A DNA stretch of 55,404 bases from Saprospiraceae bacterium (GCA_020628645.1 JAHDES010000040.1:1-55404), one strand, 5' to 3'. Counted from the stretch's first letter, positions 37,414 to 47,478 are shown. The notes: a model not told the origin generated them from the letters alone. Numbers and translations: made by a program.

Positions 37414-38055
37414 CTATTCTTTTCGAATGGTAGTCAAACAATAGTAATTAAAAAAGAATTCTTTTTTAATCAGAACGGTATTTTGGATGCTACATTTAAG
37501 ATCCAATAGCATCTGCTGATATTCTTTTAAATCATATTGATGTGGATGTAAAATATCACCGGGAATGGTTCGGAAAAGATGTTTAAATCCTTGATAATTA
37601 TGGGCATCTATCGAAACCACTAAATGTCCTCCTTTTTTGGTAATCGCTATGAGTTTATCAAAACATTGCCCCAAGTCAGCCACATGATTAATAGCATTTA
37701 AGCAAAAAACAACATCAAATTGCTTTTGAGTTTCAAATTGTTCAAAAGGTAAGGAATGAAAATCAACATTTGGATATTGAAGGCGATTAAAATGCTCAAT
37801 TTTTTCTTGATAAGCATCTATAAGTGGATCAACAGCCGTTACAGCTTGATCTGGAAAAAGCATAAAAATACCTGCTGGGCCACAACCGATATCAATAATG
37901 TTATCCGTTTTTGAAGGTGAGATATTGATTTGATCTAAAAAATTAGCCCAATATTGCGTTTTCCAACTGAGATAATCTGCTTTTGGACGTTTCTTTAAAT
38001 AGTTTTGCCACCAACGAATTTCAGCTTGTTGTGCTATTTTCCATCGTAAATTCAT
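37414..38055 (-). CDS. Class I SAM-dependent methyltransferase
   Basis: 213 residues from the ATG at 38055 (MNLRWKIAQQAEIRWWQNYL). Motif I is IIDIGCGPAGIF, the acidic ribose-binding residue is in AVDPLID, and motif IV is FDVVFCLNAINHV, followed by GGHLVVSIDAH, so it should bind S-adenosylmethionine. The N-terminal WW-rich segment and FLDQI are reminiscent of small-molecule or quinone-type methyltransferases, but the substrate cannot be assigned. It is upstream of pepD by 41 bp on the same strand and divergent from the Smr gene. Confidence 0.88.
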   Translation of the reverse strand: MNLRWKIAQQAEIRWWQNYLKKRPKADYLSWKTQYWANFLDQINISPSKTDNIIDIGCGPAGIFMLFPDQAVTAVDPLIDAYQEKIEHFNRLQYPNVDFHSLPFEQFETQKQFDVVFCLNAINHVADLGQCFDKLIAITKKGGHLVVSIDAHNYQGFKHLFRTIPGDILHPHQYDLKEYQQMLLDLKCSIQNTVLIKKEFFFNYYCLTTIRKE

Positions 38056-38229
38056 GCTGCAAAATAGGGATTCTATTGATAGATTTAGGGATTTTTCACA
38101 AACAATAAATCTGGAATTAAACAAATTCGATTTTTACCTGTATTTTGTATACATTAATGGTTTAATCTAGAAAGAAAAAAATTAGAACCTGATATTTTTC
38201 ATTTTCATTTTCATTTTTATTGATTCCTC

Positions 38230-39276
38230 ATGGTATTTTCAATAGGTACAAAAGTTCGGCTTAAACATACAGGAGATATTGGTAAGATTACCGCTATCTT
38301 GGATTTGGGTATGTTAGAAGTACAATTGTTGGATGATGATATGACCATACCGATCTTTGAAGATGACTTGGAACGTTTTGAAGAAAATCAATCTAAAGCT
38401 ACAGCTAAAGTTGTTCAAGGCAAACAAAAAAAAGAAGCCGTTCCGCCGCCAACTCCTAAAATTGAGACGCAATACACTATTCTTAAAAGTGAAGGGATAC
38501 AACTTGCCTTTGATCCTGTTGAAAAAGCAGATGGCACAGTAGATTTTTATCATATCATATTGTTGAATGATACTACTTTTGATACCATTTTTACGTTTAC
38601 TCTTTCCTTGTTAGATGCTAGTTTGCGAAAAGTGAATGGAAAATTATCCGCTGTTTCAGTTGAAAATGTAGGTAAACTCACCTATGATGAATTAAATGAC
38701 GCACCTATTGTCAATGTTGAAATATGGCAAGTGACGACAGTAGGTACGGGTAATAAATTGAGTGCAGAAATTAAAATCAAACCCAAACAATTTTTCAAGA
38801 AAAAAAGAACAGCTCCTTTTTTAAATCGACCTGCTCATCTTTATTCTTTATTTACAGATTTTGATCCTCCAGAAAAAGAATCAGGAGAAGATTTAGAAAC
38901 ATACACCAAGAAGAATATTCGACCCATATCCAAAAAAAGGAAACAGAGCTATCAATATTCTAGCATTCCAGATACAGAAGAACTGGCTCAATTTGTACCA
39001 GAAATTGATCTTCATTTGGAAAATTTAATGAGTCGTTCACAAAATAAAATGAGTAATGCAGAGAAAATTCGTATTCAACTTAGTCATTTTGATAACTTTA
39101 TAGAAAAAGCAATTCGTTTAGGCGTAGATCGCGTTTTTATCATACATGGAGTAGGGAAGGGGCGTTTGCGCGATGCCATTGCTAGTCGATTGATTCAATT
39201 TCCTGAAGTAAAAACCTTCAAAAATGAATTTCATCCTCGTTATGGTTATGGTGCTACGGAGGTGATTTTTAAGTGA
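38230..39276 (+). CDS. DUF2027 / Smr-domain protein
   Basis: 348 residues. An N-terminal SH3-like segment (FSIGTKVRLKHTGDIGKITAI) is followed by the DUF2027 beta region, which is typical of Bacteroidota, and a basic linker. The C-terminal Smr domain (about 255-348) has IDLHLENL and the HGVGKGRLRDAI loop, ending YGYGATEVIFK. Smr domains in MutS2 relatives are nucleases or bind branched nucleic acids and collided ribosomes; no MutS ATPase part is present. A (TTTTCA)n-like stretch precedes the start. A terminator follows. Confidence 0.93.
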   Translation: MVFSIGTKVRLKHTGDIGKITAILDLGMLEVQLLDDDMTIPIFEDDLERFEENQSKATAKVVQGKQKKEAVPPPTPKIETQYTILKSEGIQLAFDPVEKADGTVDFYHIILLNDTTFDTIFTFTLSLLDASLRKVNGKLSAVSVENVGKLTYDELNDAPIVNVEIWQVTTVGTGNKLSAEIKIKPKQFFKKKRTAPFLNRPAHLYSLFTDFDPPEKESGEDLETYTKKNIRPISKKRKQSYQYSSIPDTEELAQFVPEIDLHLENLMSRSQNKMSNAEKIRIQLSHFDNFIEKAIRLGVDRVFIIHGVGKGRLRDAIASRLIQFPEVKTFKNEFHPRYGYGATEVIFK

Positions 39277-39295
39277 TAACTTATCTAAAAATGAG

Positions 39296-39330
39296 AAAGC
39301 CCAATACTGAATCAGTATCGGGCTTTTTCT
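39296..39330. terminator. Bidirectional terminator between the Smr gene and infC
   Basis: The stem AAAGCCC-a-ATACTG-aat-CAGTAT-c-GGGCTTT (39296-39326) ends in a T-run on the plus strand and lies 25 bp from the infC stop on the other. Confidence 0.9.
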
Positions 39331-39350
39331 ATTATTAAAATAGGTAGTAC

Positions 39351-39941
39351 CTATTTTGCTTTTTTCTTATTGGGTTGAATCATCACGATCATACGGCGTC
39401 CCTCCATTTTAGGTAAAGCTTCCGCAGAACCTAATTCTTCTAATTCTTTAATAAATCGAAGCAACAGTAATTGTCCACGATCTTTAAAGACAATCGTACG
39501 TCCTCGGAAGAAAACATAGGCTTTTACTTTAGCCCCTTCTTCTAAGAATTTCTTTGCATGTCGTAATTTAAATTCAAAATCATGATCGTCTGTATTCGGC
39601 CCAAAACGAATTTCTTTGATCACCGTTTTTGCGGTTTTCGCTTTGAGTTCTTTTTCCTTTTTCTTCTTTTGATAAAGGAATTTTTTGTAATCAATGATTC
39701 TACAAACAGGTGGTTTTGCTTTAGGAGAGATTTCTACTAAGTCAAGCTCTACTTTTTGAGCCCAAGATTGGACTTGTCGAGTGGGATAAACACCAGATTC
39801 AATTGTTCTACCGACAGCTTCCCCAATTTCAGCGAGATTATCCCCTACTAAACGGATTTCAGGTACTCGAATGTAGTTATTAATTCGGTGTTGTGGAGCT
39901 GTGTTGACCCGTTGGGGTCGTCTACGCATTCTTTTTGCCAA
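39351..39941 (-). CDS. infC: Translation initiation factor IF-3
   Basis: 196 residues. The N-domain contains [18 protein letters not shown] and [23 protein letters not shown], which is the family signature; the C-domain contains [40 protein letters not shown]. It binds the 30S subunit, prevents premature 50S joining and checks the start codon. Here it starts with ATG, not the rare ATT start known from enterobacteria. rpmI and rplT, its usual downstream partners, are absent: a terminator and a convergent gene follow at once. Confidence 0.97.
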   Translation of the reverse strand: MAKRMRRRPQRVNTAPQHRINNYIRVPEIRLVGDNLAEIGEAVGRTIESGVYPTRQVQSWAQKVELDLVEISPKAKPPVCRIIDYKKFLYQKKKKEKELKAKTAKTVIKEIRFGPNTDDHDFEFKLRHAKKFLEEGAKVKAYVFFRGRTIVFKDRGQLLLLRFIKELEELGSAEALPKMEGRRMIVMIQPNKKKAK

Positions 39942-40107
39942 ATGATGATAATTTAATTAAAAAAAATAAAGGATTTAGTTTCCTCTTGAGTGCAAATTGT
40001 ATTGCTTCTCAATAGTATAAAAGTAAAAGAACTAAAAAAGTTCCATTAAAGGTAAATTTTTCTGGATAAATATGAAACTAATTGATAACAATATATCACA
40101 AAAAAAA

Positions 40108-40138
40108 ATACACTTCATCTATTTCAGACAAAGTGTAT
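40108..40138 (-). terminator. Terminator of clpC
   Basis: Read on the minus strand, ATACACTT and AAGTGTAT form an 8-bp stem followed by eight T, 25 bp past the clpC stop. Confidence 0.85.
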
Positions 40139-40162
40139 CTTTTTTATTGTATAAGAAGGTAT

Positions 40163-42703
40163 TTATTTCTTGACGTTTTTAGATTTACCTTTTGTTAAGG
40201 TGATTTCTAGTTGATCGCCAGATTTCGCCATTACAGCTTTGAAAATGCTTCCTTCTGGTGGATTTTTACTAAGTATAAATTCAGCCAATGGGTCTTCAAT
40301 ATATTTTTGAATAGCTCGATGCAATGGACGCGCTCCAAACTGTGGATCAAAACCTTTCTCCGCTACAAAATCTTTAGCTTCTTTAGATAAAACTAATTCG
40401 TATCCCATTCCTTCTAATCTGCTGTATAAATCTTTTAGTGTAATATCAATGATCTTGAAGATATCTTCTTTTTCAAGGCTATTGAAAATCACCACATCAT
40501 CAATACGATTTAGAAACTCAGGAGAGAAGGTACGCTTTAACGCATTTTGAATCACACTCTTTGAATGATCATTAGCTGCATCTTGTTTCGCTTTTGTAGC
40601 AAAACCAACACCCTGACCAAAATCCTTCAATTGACGAACTCCAATATTAGAGGTCATGATGATTAAGGTATTTTTAAAGTCTACTTTACGACCCAAACCA
40701 TCTGTTAATTGACCATCATCTAATACCTGAAGTAAGATATTGTATACATCTGGATGCGCTTTTTCAATTTCATCTAAAAGAATGACAGAATACGGCTTAC
40801 GTCGCACTCGCTCCGTTAATTGACCACCTTCTTCATATCCAACATATCCTGGAGGCGCACCAATTAATCGACTGACAGAGAATTTCTCCATGTACTCACT
40901 CATATCAATACGAATCAGTGAATCTTCTGAATCGAAAATATAACGTGCTAATGCTTTAGCCAATTCGGTCTTACCGACACCAGTTGGTCCCAAGAAAATG
41001 AATGAACCAATAGGCTTAGAAGGATCTTTCAAACCTACGCGATTACGTTGTATCGCTTTTGTGATTTTAACGAGCGCTTCATCTTGCCCGATAATAGCAC
41101 CTTGAAGATCAGTTGTCATTTTGACCAAACGATTACTCTCGCTTTGAGCTACCCGTTGAACTGGAATACCCGTCATCATGGCGACTACTTCAGCAATATC
41201 CTCTTCATTTACAGGATAGCGTTTAGTCTTAGATTCTTCTTCCCATTCAATCTTAGCAAACTCTAATTGACGAACTAATTTAGATTCATCGTCGCGTAAA
41301 TCAGCCGCTTTTTCATACTGCTGATTTTTAACCGCCTGACTTTTCAAATCTTTTAGGTCTTCAATTTTTTGTTCTAACTCTTCAATATGCTTTGGTACAT
41401 GAATATTTTTCAAGTGTACGCGAGCACCTACTTCATCTAAAACATCAATTGCTTTATCTGGAAGGAAACGATCACTAATATAACGATCACTCAAACTTAC
41501 ACATGCTTTAATCGCATCATCCGAGTAATTTACATTGTGAAATTCTTCGTATTTAGGTTTGATATTTTCTAAAATATGAACAGCTTCTTCTGGAGATGGT
41601 GGATCAACGATTACTTTTTGGAAACGACGATCTAAAGCGCCATCTTTTTCAATATGCTGACGATATTCATCTAAAGTAGAAGCACCAATACATTGTAATT
41701 CACCTCGTGCCAAGGCTGGCTTGAAAATATTAGACGCATCTAATGAACCCGTCGCTCCACCTGCACCTACAATGGTATGAATCTCATCAATGAATAAGAT
41801 GACATCTCTCGATTTCTCCAATTCATTCATGATTGCTTTCATACGCTCCTCAAACTGACCACGATATTTTGTGCCAGCTACCAAAGCAGCTAAGTCAAGC
41901 ATAACGATACGCTTGTCAAATAAGGTACGAGAAACGCGTTTTTGATTGATACGTAAAGCTAATCCTTCAACGATGGCAGTTTTACCAACACCAGGTTCAC
42001 CAATAAGGATTGGATTATTTTTCTTACGGCGACTCAAAATTTGAGAAACGCGTTCGATTTCATTTTCACGACCAATGATGGGGTCTAATTTACCTTCATC
42101 CGCCAATTTGGTGATGTCTCTTCCGAAATTGTCCAATACAGGTGTACGCGATTTAGAATTTCCTTTACGTTGGAAGCGTCCACTTTGATCTTCCTCTTCG
42201 TAAGGATCTTCAGACTCAGGTGGTACTTCATTGAAGATGTCAGGATGAGTAAATTCTTGTTCTTGGCGAACATATTCTAATTCTGCTTTGTAAATCTCAT
42301 AATCAATATCAAATTGACGGAGAATACGAGAAGCAAGATTGTCTTTGTGTTTAAGAATAGATAAGAGTAAATGCTCAGGGCTTATCTCATCACTCTTCAA
42401 CATTTTAGCTTCAAGAAAAGTCACTTTCAGTACTTTCTCAGCTTGTTTGTTTAATGGAAGATTTCCAAGATTCAAAGAAGTTTTAGAAGAAGAACGACGT
42501 TGAATTTGATCTTCTACGGTATTGCGTAATTCACTAGAATTGACATCAAGTGATACCAACACGCGCATAGCGAGACTTTTTGATTCTTCCATAATGCCAA
42601 GGAGCAGATGTTCTGTTCCAATGTAATCATGTCCTAATCGGATAGCCTCATCTCGACTTTTGGAGATAACTTGTTTTACTTTGGGCGAAAACCTTTTATT
42701 CAT
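40163..42703 (-). CDS. clpC: ATP-dependent Clp protease ATP-binding subunit ClpC
   Basis: 846 residues from the ATG at 42703 ([20 protein letters not shown]); the upstream extension MDLFSSKEKILL is not conserved-looking. Two Clp-N repeats (about 5-145), AAA domain 1 with Walker A GEPGVGKT and FIDEIHT, a UVR motif in the middle region ([15 protein letters not shown]), and AAA domain 2 with GPTGVGKT, the sensor-containing IIMTSNIG and [11 protein letters not shown]. It unfolds proteins for ClpP or remodels them, and the UVR motif commonly binds adaptors. It is divergent from the STAS gene across 564 bp. Confidence 0.96.
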   Translation of the reverse strand: MNKRFSPKVKQVISKSRDEAIRLGHDYIGTEHLLLGIMEESKSLAMRVLVSLDVNSSELRNTVEDQIQRRSSSKTSLNLGNLPLNKQAEKVLKVTFLEAKMLKSDEISPEHLLLSILKHKDNLASRILRQFDIDYEIYKAELEYVRQEQEFTHPDIFNEVPPESEDPYEEEDQSGRFQRKGNSKSRTPVLDNFGRDITKLADEGKLDPIIGRENEIERVSQILSRRKKNNPILIGEPGVGKTAIVEGLALRINQKRVSRTLFDKRIVMLDLAALVAGTKYRGQFEERMKAIMNELEKSRDVILFIDEIHTIVGAGGATGSLDASNIFKPALARGELQCIGASTLDEYRQHIEKDGALDRRFQKVIVDPPSPEEAVHILENIKPKYEEFHNVNYSDDAIKACVSLSDRYISDRFLPDKAIDVLDEVGARVHLKNIHVPKHIEELEQKIEDLKDLKSQAVKNQQYEKAADLRDDESKLVRQLEFAKIEWEEESKTKRYPVNEEDIAEVVAMMTGIPVQRVAQSESNRLVKMTTDLQGAIIGQDEALVKITKAIQRNRVGLKDPSKPIGSFIFLGPTGVGKTELAKALARYIFDSEDSLIRIDMSEYMEKFSVSRLIGAPPGYVGYEEGGQLTERVRRKPYSVILLDEIEKAHPDVYNILLQVLDDGQLTDGLGRKVDFKNTLIIMTSNIGVRQLKDFGQGVGFATKAKQDAANDHSKSVIQNALKRTFSPEFLNRIDDVVIFNSLEKEDIFKIIDITLKDLYSRLEGMGYELVLSKEAKDFVAEKGFDPQFGARPLHRAIQKYIEDPLAEFILSKNPPEGSIFKAVMAKSGDQLEITLTKGKSKNVKK

Positions 42704-43267
42704 AAGTAAGATTTTTTCTTTGCTACTAAATAAGTCCACAAAAGCCTACATTCCCACCAAGCACTTTCAATACAATAATACAACTTAAATTAATGCCTTT
42801 CAATAGCATTTTCTGTAAGGTGTTATGGACGACACAAAATATACGCTAAAAATTGTGCCAGTACCAATCTGTCTACAACAAATGTATTGAATATTTTATA
42901 TAAATAAAATTTAAATTTTGCATTCTGCGAAATAAAAATTTTATTATTACCTGTTTTGTGATTTTCGTAAAGAAGGATGTGTAAATGAGACTTACGTATG
43001 TTGTTTAAAACTATAACGTTGAAATTTCCTTTTTTGATGCAAATCAAAGAGGCTATTTCTCATTAATGCCGACAGCAATAAAAACACCTTAAAAAAGAGA
43101 AAGTTTTGATTTGGATATATTTGATATTAAAACACTGATTATTAAGTTGTTAATAGCACGTTTATTTCTTTTATTATGGGGCAAGTTGAAAATCTTTCTT
43201 CCAATTCTAGCAATTTTTTAGAATATAAGTTTTACTTTTGTTTAGTCTGTTAAAATAAACATACCTT
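42704..43267. other. Intergenic region between clpC and the STAS gene
   Basis: AT-rich, with no supported gene. On the minus strand TACATTTG (42879-42886) could be the clpC -7 box, giving a leader of over 150 nt. On the plus strand TACTTTTG (43233-43240) could be the -7 box of the STAS gene, with transcription starting about 20 nt before its ATG. Neither has an obvious -33 TTG. Confidence 0.4.
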
Positions 43268-43654
43268 ATGAAGTATTCAGTTGACAAGCAAGAAAAATAT
43301 TCTGTGTTCACCTTAGATGAGCACAATCTAAATAGTGTAGTTGCTCCCGAATTGAAATCTAAATTTGTTGTTTTACACAATGAAGGAGTCAAAAATTTAA
43401 TTCTAAATCTAAAAGATGTCACCTATGTAGACTCTTCTGGATTGAGTGCCATTTTGACAGCAAATCGACTTTGGAATGACAAAGGGGCATTCATTTTAAC
43501 TGAAATCAATCACATTAGCGTTAAGAAATTAATTGAAATTTCTCGCTTGGATTCTGTCTTAACCATCATTCCTACTTTATCTGAGGCAGTAGATTATGTA
43601 TTCATGGAAGAATTAGAGGGTGAGCTGAAAGCAGGTGCCGATACGGATGAGTAA
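43268..43654 (+). CDS. STAS-domain protein (anti-sigma factor antagonist-like)
   Basis: 128 residues. A SpoIIAA/RsbV-like STAS fold is indicated by KNLILNLKDVTYVDSSGLSAILTANRLW, where DSSGLS holds the Ser normally phosphorylated by an RsbW/SpoIIAB kinase. The acidic C-terminal tail (EELEGELKAGADTDE) is extra. No RsbW-type kinase or PP2C phosphatase gene is nearby, so the partner must be elsewhere; in Bacteroidota such orphan STAS proteins are common and their target is not established. The YwaF-like membrane gene follows 32 bp later. Confidence 0.92.
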   Translation: MKYSVDKQEKYSVFTLDEHNLNSVVAPELKSKFVVLHNEGVKNLILNLKDVTYVDSSGLSAILTANRLWNDKGAFILTEINHISVKKLIEISRLDSVLTIIPTLSEAVDYVFMEELEGELKAGADTDE

Positions 43655-43686
43655 AATTTTGCCCAAATAACTAACACCCCTTACTT

Positions 43687-44403
43687 ATGGTAGACGCGCT
43701 CTTGTACGAAAATGAAAATTTTGTACTATTTGGGACGCAGCATCTATTAACCATTCTATTCAGTTTTCTTCTCGGTTTAAGTTTGATTCTTCTGGGGCGT
43801 CGATCCTCCGAAGCCCGTAAACAATCTATACTTCATGTGGTGGGGTGCATTATCAGTGCTACTGTGGTACTTTGGACGTTCTTGTGTTATTATTCAGGGC
43901 AATTTAATTATAAGGAAGATTTACCCATTTTGATTTGTAATTTGATGGCGCTTTTGGTGCCTTTTTATACGGCTCGTCCTAATCTGCGAATGTTTGAAAT
44001 CGGGTATTTCTGGATATTGGGCTGGACGTTTTTGGCAATCGTCACCCCAGACCTTTCACATGGTATACCACATTATGATTATTGGAAGTTTTTTATCGTT
44101 CACATCGGATTGGTCTTTGTGGTGATTTATAGCATTTTTGTATTTAATTATCGTCCACAATGGCGGAGCGTGTGGCGAGCCTATGCAGCGATGTTTCCCT
44201 ATTTTTTGTTTGTTATCATTTGTAATTGGATGTTAAAAGCCAACTATTTTTACATTAACCATAAACCTGAAAATGAGACGGCAATAGATATATTTGGAGA
44301 TTGGCCCAGCTATGTAATATGGATTTTGGTGATCTTGCCTTTTTATTTTATGATGTTGTATGTTCCTTATTTTCTAAAAGATCGTTTTTCCTCATCGTCT
44401 TAA
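43687..44403 (+). CDS. YwaF/TIGR02206-family integral membrane protein
   Basis: 238 residues with six to seven predicted helices. The start FGTQHLLTILFSFLLGLSLILLG, the FNYKEDLPILICNLMALLVPF segment and FWILGWTFLAIVTPDLSHG are the recurring motifs of this family, which includes B. subtilis YwaF. The biochemical role is unknown. The last 12 bp overlap the end of the convergent membrane-protein gene on the other strand, so the two transcripts are antisense at their 3' ends. Probably cotranscribed with the STAS gene. Confidence 0.88.
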   Translation: MVDALLYENENFVLFGTQHLLTILFSFLLGLSLILLGRRSSEARKQSILHVVGCIISATVVLWTFLCYYSGQFNYKEDLPILICNLMALLVPFYTARPNLRMFEIGYFWILGWTFLAIVTPDLSHGIPHYDYWKFFIVHIGLVFVVIYSIFVFNYRPQWRSVWRAYAAMFPYFLFVIICNWMLKANYFYINHKPENETAIDIFGDWPSYVIWILVILPFYFMMLYVPYFLKDRFSSSS

Positions 44404-45741
44404 TACTAACACGCCTACTTGATCTGTTCGTTCCCCAGCTTTTCTTAATCTTGTGAGTAGATTTTCGGCTCTATTGATGGCTTCATTTTGCGTATCATAT
44501 AATAAATCTAAGAACACAATATACCCTTCTACATCACTTTCAAAACAGCCATGCCAGACCAAACTCATACGAAATCCTTTTTGCATTAAGCGCACCATTT
44601 CATCGGTGGCATCATGAAATTCACCATAAGTTTGCCATTTTATCAGATATTTGGTTTTTTCTATATTATACAATCGACTACAATCATAATACGTAAACAA
44701 ACGTGAATCACTGGCTAAAAAACTTTCAATTTCACTCAAATAAGGATCGGAAGGCGGAGGTGTATCTTCTGGTAAAATATCTAGATAACCGACTTCTCGT
44801 TTTGCCATTGGGATGTGCTCTTTTGAAGTAATATCTGTGATGCTAGGTTCTTTTTTGTTGCCTAAATTTTCTAATTTTTTCTCCCATTGACTTTCAGACG
44901 GATATAAAAAAGGACGATCTAAAATTTGACGAATAAATAGACTTGCCAAGATTAATAAGGATAAAAATAGACTCGTTATTTGAAACGCTCCAATGTGTTG
45001 AAAACGCAATAAAAAATCTTTAGGAGTCATACGACGAAACCACTTCATAATCCAAGCCCCACTTGATTGCATTGCTTGAAAAGAACGTTTTCCTAAAGAT
45101 TTCTTTTGGTCAATAAATTGAATGTTTGATCGCTTCTTCTTTACTTCATCATGTCGAGCAGGGGCGATAATGAGGGTAGGAATTTCTTCCGTATCTATAG
45201 ATACTAAGCCAAATCCATTATAAATACATTGTCGTTTGAGTTCTTCTAAAATAGGATCATCTGGAGATTGAAAAACATCTTCTCCCATTGCAATCCATTG
45301 GTCATCTGCTTGGAATTGTTTGAATTGTTCAATTGCAAAAATATACCGATAAATTCGATGGTTTCGACGAATGAAATAATAAAGAATTCCTGTGATGAAT
45401 AAAGTACCAATGACCACTAAAAGATTCAACAATAAGCCATGTGTACGTATGCTCATCCAAGCTTCTTCATACAAAATTACATACAAGAGCATAGCAATAG
45501 TTGTACCTACGCTAATGCTATCCCAGCGTAATTTTTTTTCTTTAGGCAGGTAACGAATTTCTTGTTCGCTTGCCTTAGAAGTAGCTTCAAAAGTAGCTAA
45601 GTATTGCTTTCCATCTTCCAGTTGAAAACTCAGTTGTCCATCAGAAATGATGCCGCCTTCTCCTTGTTGATCGACTTGCAAAAGCATCTTACCCGCAAAA
45701 TCTTTACGATAGCGATAGTATTGTCGCAAGAAGCGCAACAT
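44392..45741 (-). CDS. Unknown membrane protein with possible SPOR-like C-terminus
   Basis: 449 residues from the ATG at 45741 (MLRFLRQYYRYRKDF). The same frame is open to a TTG at 45924, but those 61 codons read as non-coding and lie in a hairpin-rich leader behind a strong promoter, so I prefer the ATG. Three membrane helices are likely, at about 76-94 (VGTTIAMLLYVILY), 105-126 (LLNLLVVIGTLFITGILYYFI) and 263-284 (ITSLFLSLLILASLFI). The last ~100 residues (LIKWQTYGEFHDATDEMVRLMQKGFRMSLVWHG split by short gaps) look somewhat like SPOR peptidoglycan-binding domains; this is a weak call. Confidence 0.75.
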   Translation of the reverse strand: MLRFLRQYYRYRKDFAGKMLLQVDQQGEGGIISDGQLSFQLEDGKQYLATFEATSKASEQEIRYLPKEKKLRWDSISVGTTIAMLLYVILYEEAWMSIRTHGLLLNLLVVIGTLFITGILYYFIRRNHRIYRYIFAIEQFKQFQADDQWIAMGEDVFQSPDDPILEELKRQCIYNGFGLVSIDTEEIPTLIIAPARHDEVKKKRSNIQFIDQKKSLGKRSFQAMQSSGAWIMKWFRRMTPKDFLLRFQHIGAFQITSLFLSLLILASLFIRQILDRPFLYPSESQWEKKLENLGNKKEPSITDITSKEHIPMAKREVGYLDILPEDTPPPSDPYLSEIESFLASDSRLFTYYDCSRLYNIEKTKYLIKWQTYGEFHDATDEMVRLMQKGFRMSLVWHGCFESDVEGYIVFLDLLYDTQNEAINRAENLLTRLRKAGERTDQVGVLVLRR

Positions 45742-45951
45742 GATGATTTTGATTCTATCTTCAGAAATGGAATTCAAGTAATGTTTGTTTGACGATTTAT
45801 ACACGACACGGGATAAACCTGCTTGCCATTTCTGAATTTTACATAGCAGGCAAGAAAGTGATTTTGAAATCTGTTTTATCCTGTATCGGTATATACCGCG
45901 TAAGGATAATTTAATTTTTGACAATCACAAAATTATCCCCACGCGAGTATA
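45742..45951 (-). promoter_or_regulatory. Structured ~210-nt leader of the membrane-protein gene
   Basis: Between the promoter and the preferred start lie nested inverted repeats: an outer pair GTTTTATCCTGT/ACGGGATAAAC and an inner pair CTTGCC/GGCAAG, with CCTGCT/AGCAGG as an alternative. Competing pairings are a feature of regulatory leaders, but no known riboswitch class is recognised. Confidence 0.35.
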
Positions 45952-46815
45952 TTAGTGGCAAAGATACGTATTTTTCGCTTGCTCCAATTCTTGCCACAAT
46001 TGAATAACTTCTGTTGCTTCTTTTACATCGTGCACACGAAGGATTCTTGCGCCTTCTTGCAAGGCAATCATGTGAAGGGCTGTCGTGCCATTTAAGGCAT
46101 TTTGAGGTGTACTATTAAGAAGTTTATAAATCATGGATTTTCTCGAAATTCCGACCATAATGGGAACATCTAGAATGTTGAACGCATGTAGATGTTGTAA
46201 AATTTGATAATTATGTCGTATGGTTTTTCCAAAGCCAAATCCGGGATCAATGATAATATCTTTGATTCCCAAGGCTCGTAATTTTCCTATTTCAGCAATG
46301 AAGAAATCGACAATTTCCACCAAGATATCTTCATAATGAGGATTTTTTTGCATGCTATTGGGCATCCCTTGCATGTGCATTAGGATGTAAGGAACATTGA
46401 GTTGTGCTACAGTTGAATATAAGGTATCATCTGCTTTACCTGCTGAAATATCATTAATGATACTGGCACCTGCCTCAACTGCTGCTTGGGCTACTTTGGC
46501 GTGAATGGTATCAATCGAAAGAATAGCATTTGGAAAGGATTGATGAAGGATTTCAATTACAGGCAGTACTCGATTTAGTTCTTCTTCTATCGAAATAAGT
46601 TCAGCCCCTGGACGAGAAGACATGCCACCAATATCCAAAATTGCTGCGCCTTCTTCCAATTGTTGCCCTGCTTGATCGACTATTTGTTGGAGATTCTTAT
46701 ATTTTCCACCATCATAAAACGAATCAGGCGTAATATTGAGAATACCCATAACAATGGGTTGATCTAACAATAACAATTGCCCATTACAATTGAGGGTTTG
46801 TTGTGGTGCGAGCAT
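45952..46815 (-). CDS. folP: Dihydropteroate synthase
   Basis: 287 residues. Family signatures are MGILNITPDSFYDGGKY near the N-terminus, GAAILDIGGMSSRPGAELIS, the SIDTIHAKVAQAAVEAGASIINDISAG stretch, PYILMHMQGMP, DPGFGFGKT, GISRKSMI and the final RVHDVKEA. It joins 6-hydroxymethyl-dihydropterin pyrophosphate to p-aminobenzoate in folate synthesis and is the target of sulfonamides. The gene lies 9 bp after the M50-like peptidase gene and is probably in its operon. The usual Bacteroidota neighbour cdaA (diadenylate cyclase) is not present. Confidence 0.96.
   Translation of the reverse strand: MLAPQQTLNCNGQLLLLDQPIVMGILNITPDSFYDGGKYKNLQQIVDQAGQQLEEGAAILDIGGMSSRPGAELISIEEELNRVLPVIEILHQSFPNAILSIDTIHAKVAQAAVEAGASIINDISAGKADDTLYSTVAQLNVPYILMHMQGMPNSMQKNPHYEDILVEIVDFFIAEIGKLRALGIKDIIIDPGFGFGKTIRHNYQILQHLHAFNILDVPIMVGISRKSMIYKLLNSTPQNALNGTTALHMIALQEGARILRVHDVKEATEVIQLWQELEQAKNTYLCH
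45959..45987 (-). promoter_or_regulatory. Strong Bacteroidota-type promoter at the 3' end of folP
   Basis: On the minus strand TTG (45987-45985), 18 bp, then TATCTTTG (45966-45959), an excellent match to TTG-N19-TAnnTTTG. Transcription would begin near 45952, at the folP stop codon, and serve the membrane-protein gene downstream. Confidence 0.65.
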
Positions 46816-46824
46816 GAAGGATTC

Positions 46825-47478
46825 TTAGGCAGATTTTCTGAAAATGGCTCTTAAATTAAAAACCGTTACAACAATGGCAATGACTAACCAAATGTACATC
46901 CAAACTTGAGCGGGAGGAAAGACAAATAACTCAGCATATTTTTCTAAGTCGGAACGTGGACCAATGTTGAAATCTTGAATGATATAAATTACACATGCCA
47001 TTCCTAAAAACATCAATACTTCAGCATAAATATTGGTCTTATAAGCGATAAAAAATAGAACAGCACAAAATAGTAATAAAATTCCTGTCGTAAACATTGA
47101 ATTATGCCAAAATAAACCCGAAAAAAGCATCGCTAAAGCCAAAATATACATGGCATATTTAGCTCCATTTTGCTGTCGAACACCTAGATAGAGTAAAATG
47201 TTTCCCAATAAAGCACTTCCCAGATAACCACCCATTAAAACCACAGAACGAATACCGCCACGCGTAGTTGTATAGCCACTTCCATCTTCACTTACTTGCA
47301 AATTGAGTACTTCTCCTCCCGTAAAAATAGCTCCTAAAGCATGCCCCAGTTCATGTAAAAAAGTGACTAATAATCGAATAGGGTACATAATGGTGCGACC
47401 AATATCACCTCCTAAATAAGTGATGCCCAAATAAATAGCTAAAGCAACTACAATTCTGATTAAACTTCTTTGTTGCAT
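46825..47478 (-). CDS. M50B-like integral membrane metallopeptidase
   Basis: 217 residues, about six membrane helices. The zinc motif HELGH (residues 42-46) is embedded in the first helical pair (LLVTFLHELGHALGAIFTGG), followed by GYTTTRGG and VLMGGYLGSALLGNILLYLG. This matches the M50 peptidase-like family seen in Bacteroidota and Actinobacteria. No substrate can be assigned. It sits between ccmC (32 bp upstream) and folP (9 bp downstream), all on the minus strand. Confidence 0.88.
   Translation of the reverse strand: MQQRSLIRIVVALAIYLGITYLGGDIGRTIMYPIRLLVTFLHELGHALGAIFTGGEVLNLQVSEDGSGYTTTRGGIRSVVLMGGYLGSALLGNILLYLGVRQQNGAKYAMYILALAMLFSGLFWHNSMFTTGILLLFCAVLFFIAYKTNIYAEVLMFLGMACVIYIIQDFNIGPRSDLEKYAELFVFPPAQVWMYIWLVIAIVVTVFNLRAIFRKSA

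Noticed and set aside
38195-38219. (TTTTCA)n-like run before the Smr gene, as a phase-variable promoter
   Set aside because: Only about four imperfect units, and no promoter box is placed across it.
42823-43047. 74-codon minus-strand ORF in the clpC upstream region
   Set aside because: AT-rich, low-complexity translation with no domain; likely chance.
45742-45924. 61-codon N-terminal extension of the membrane protein
   Set aside because: It starts with TTG, reads as basic non-coding sequence, and falls in a structured leader behind a strong promoter.
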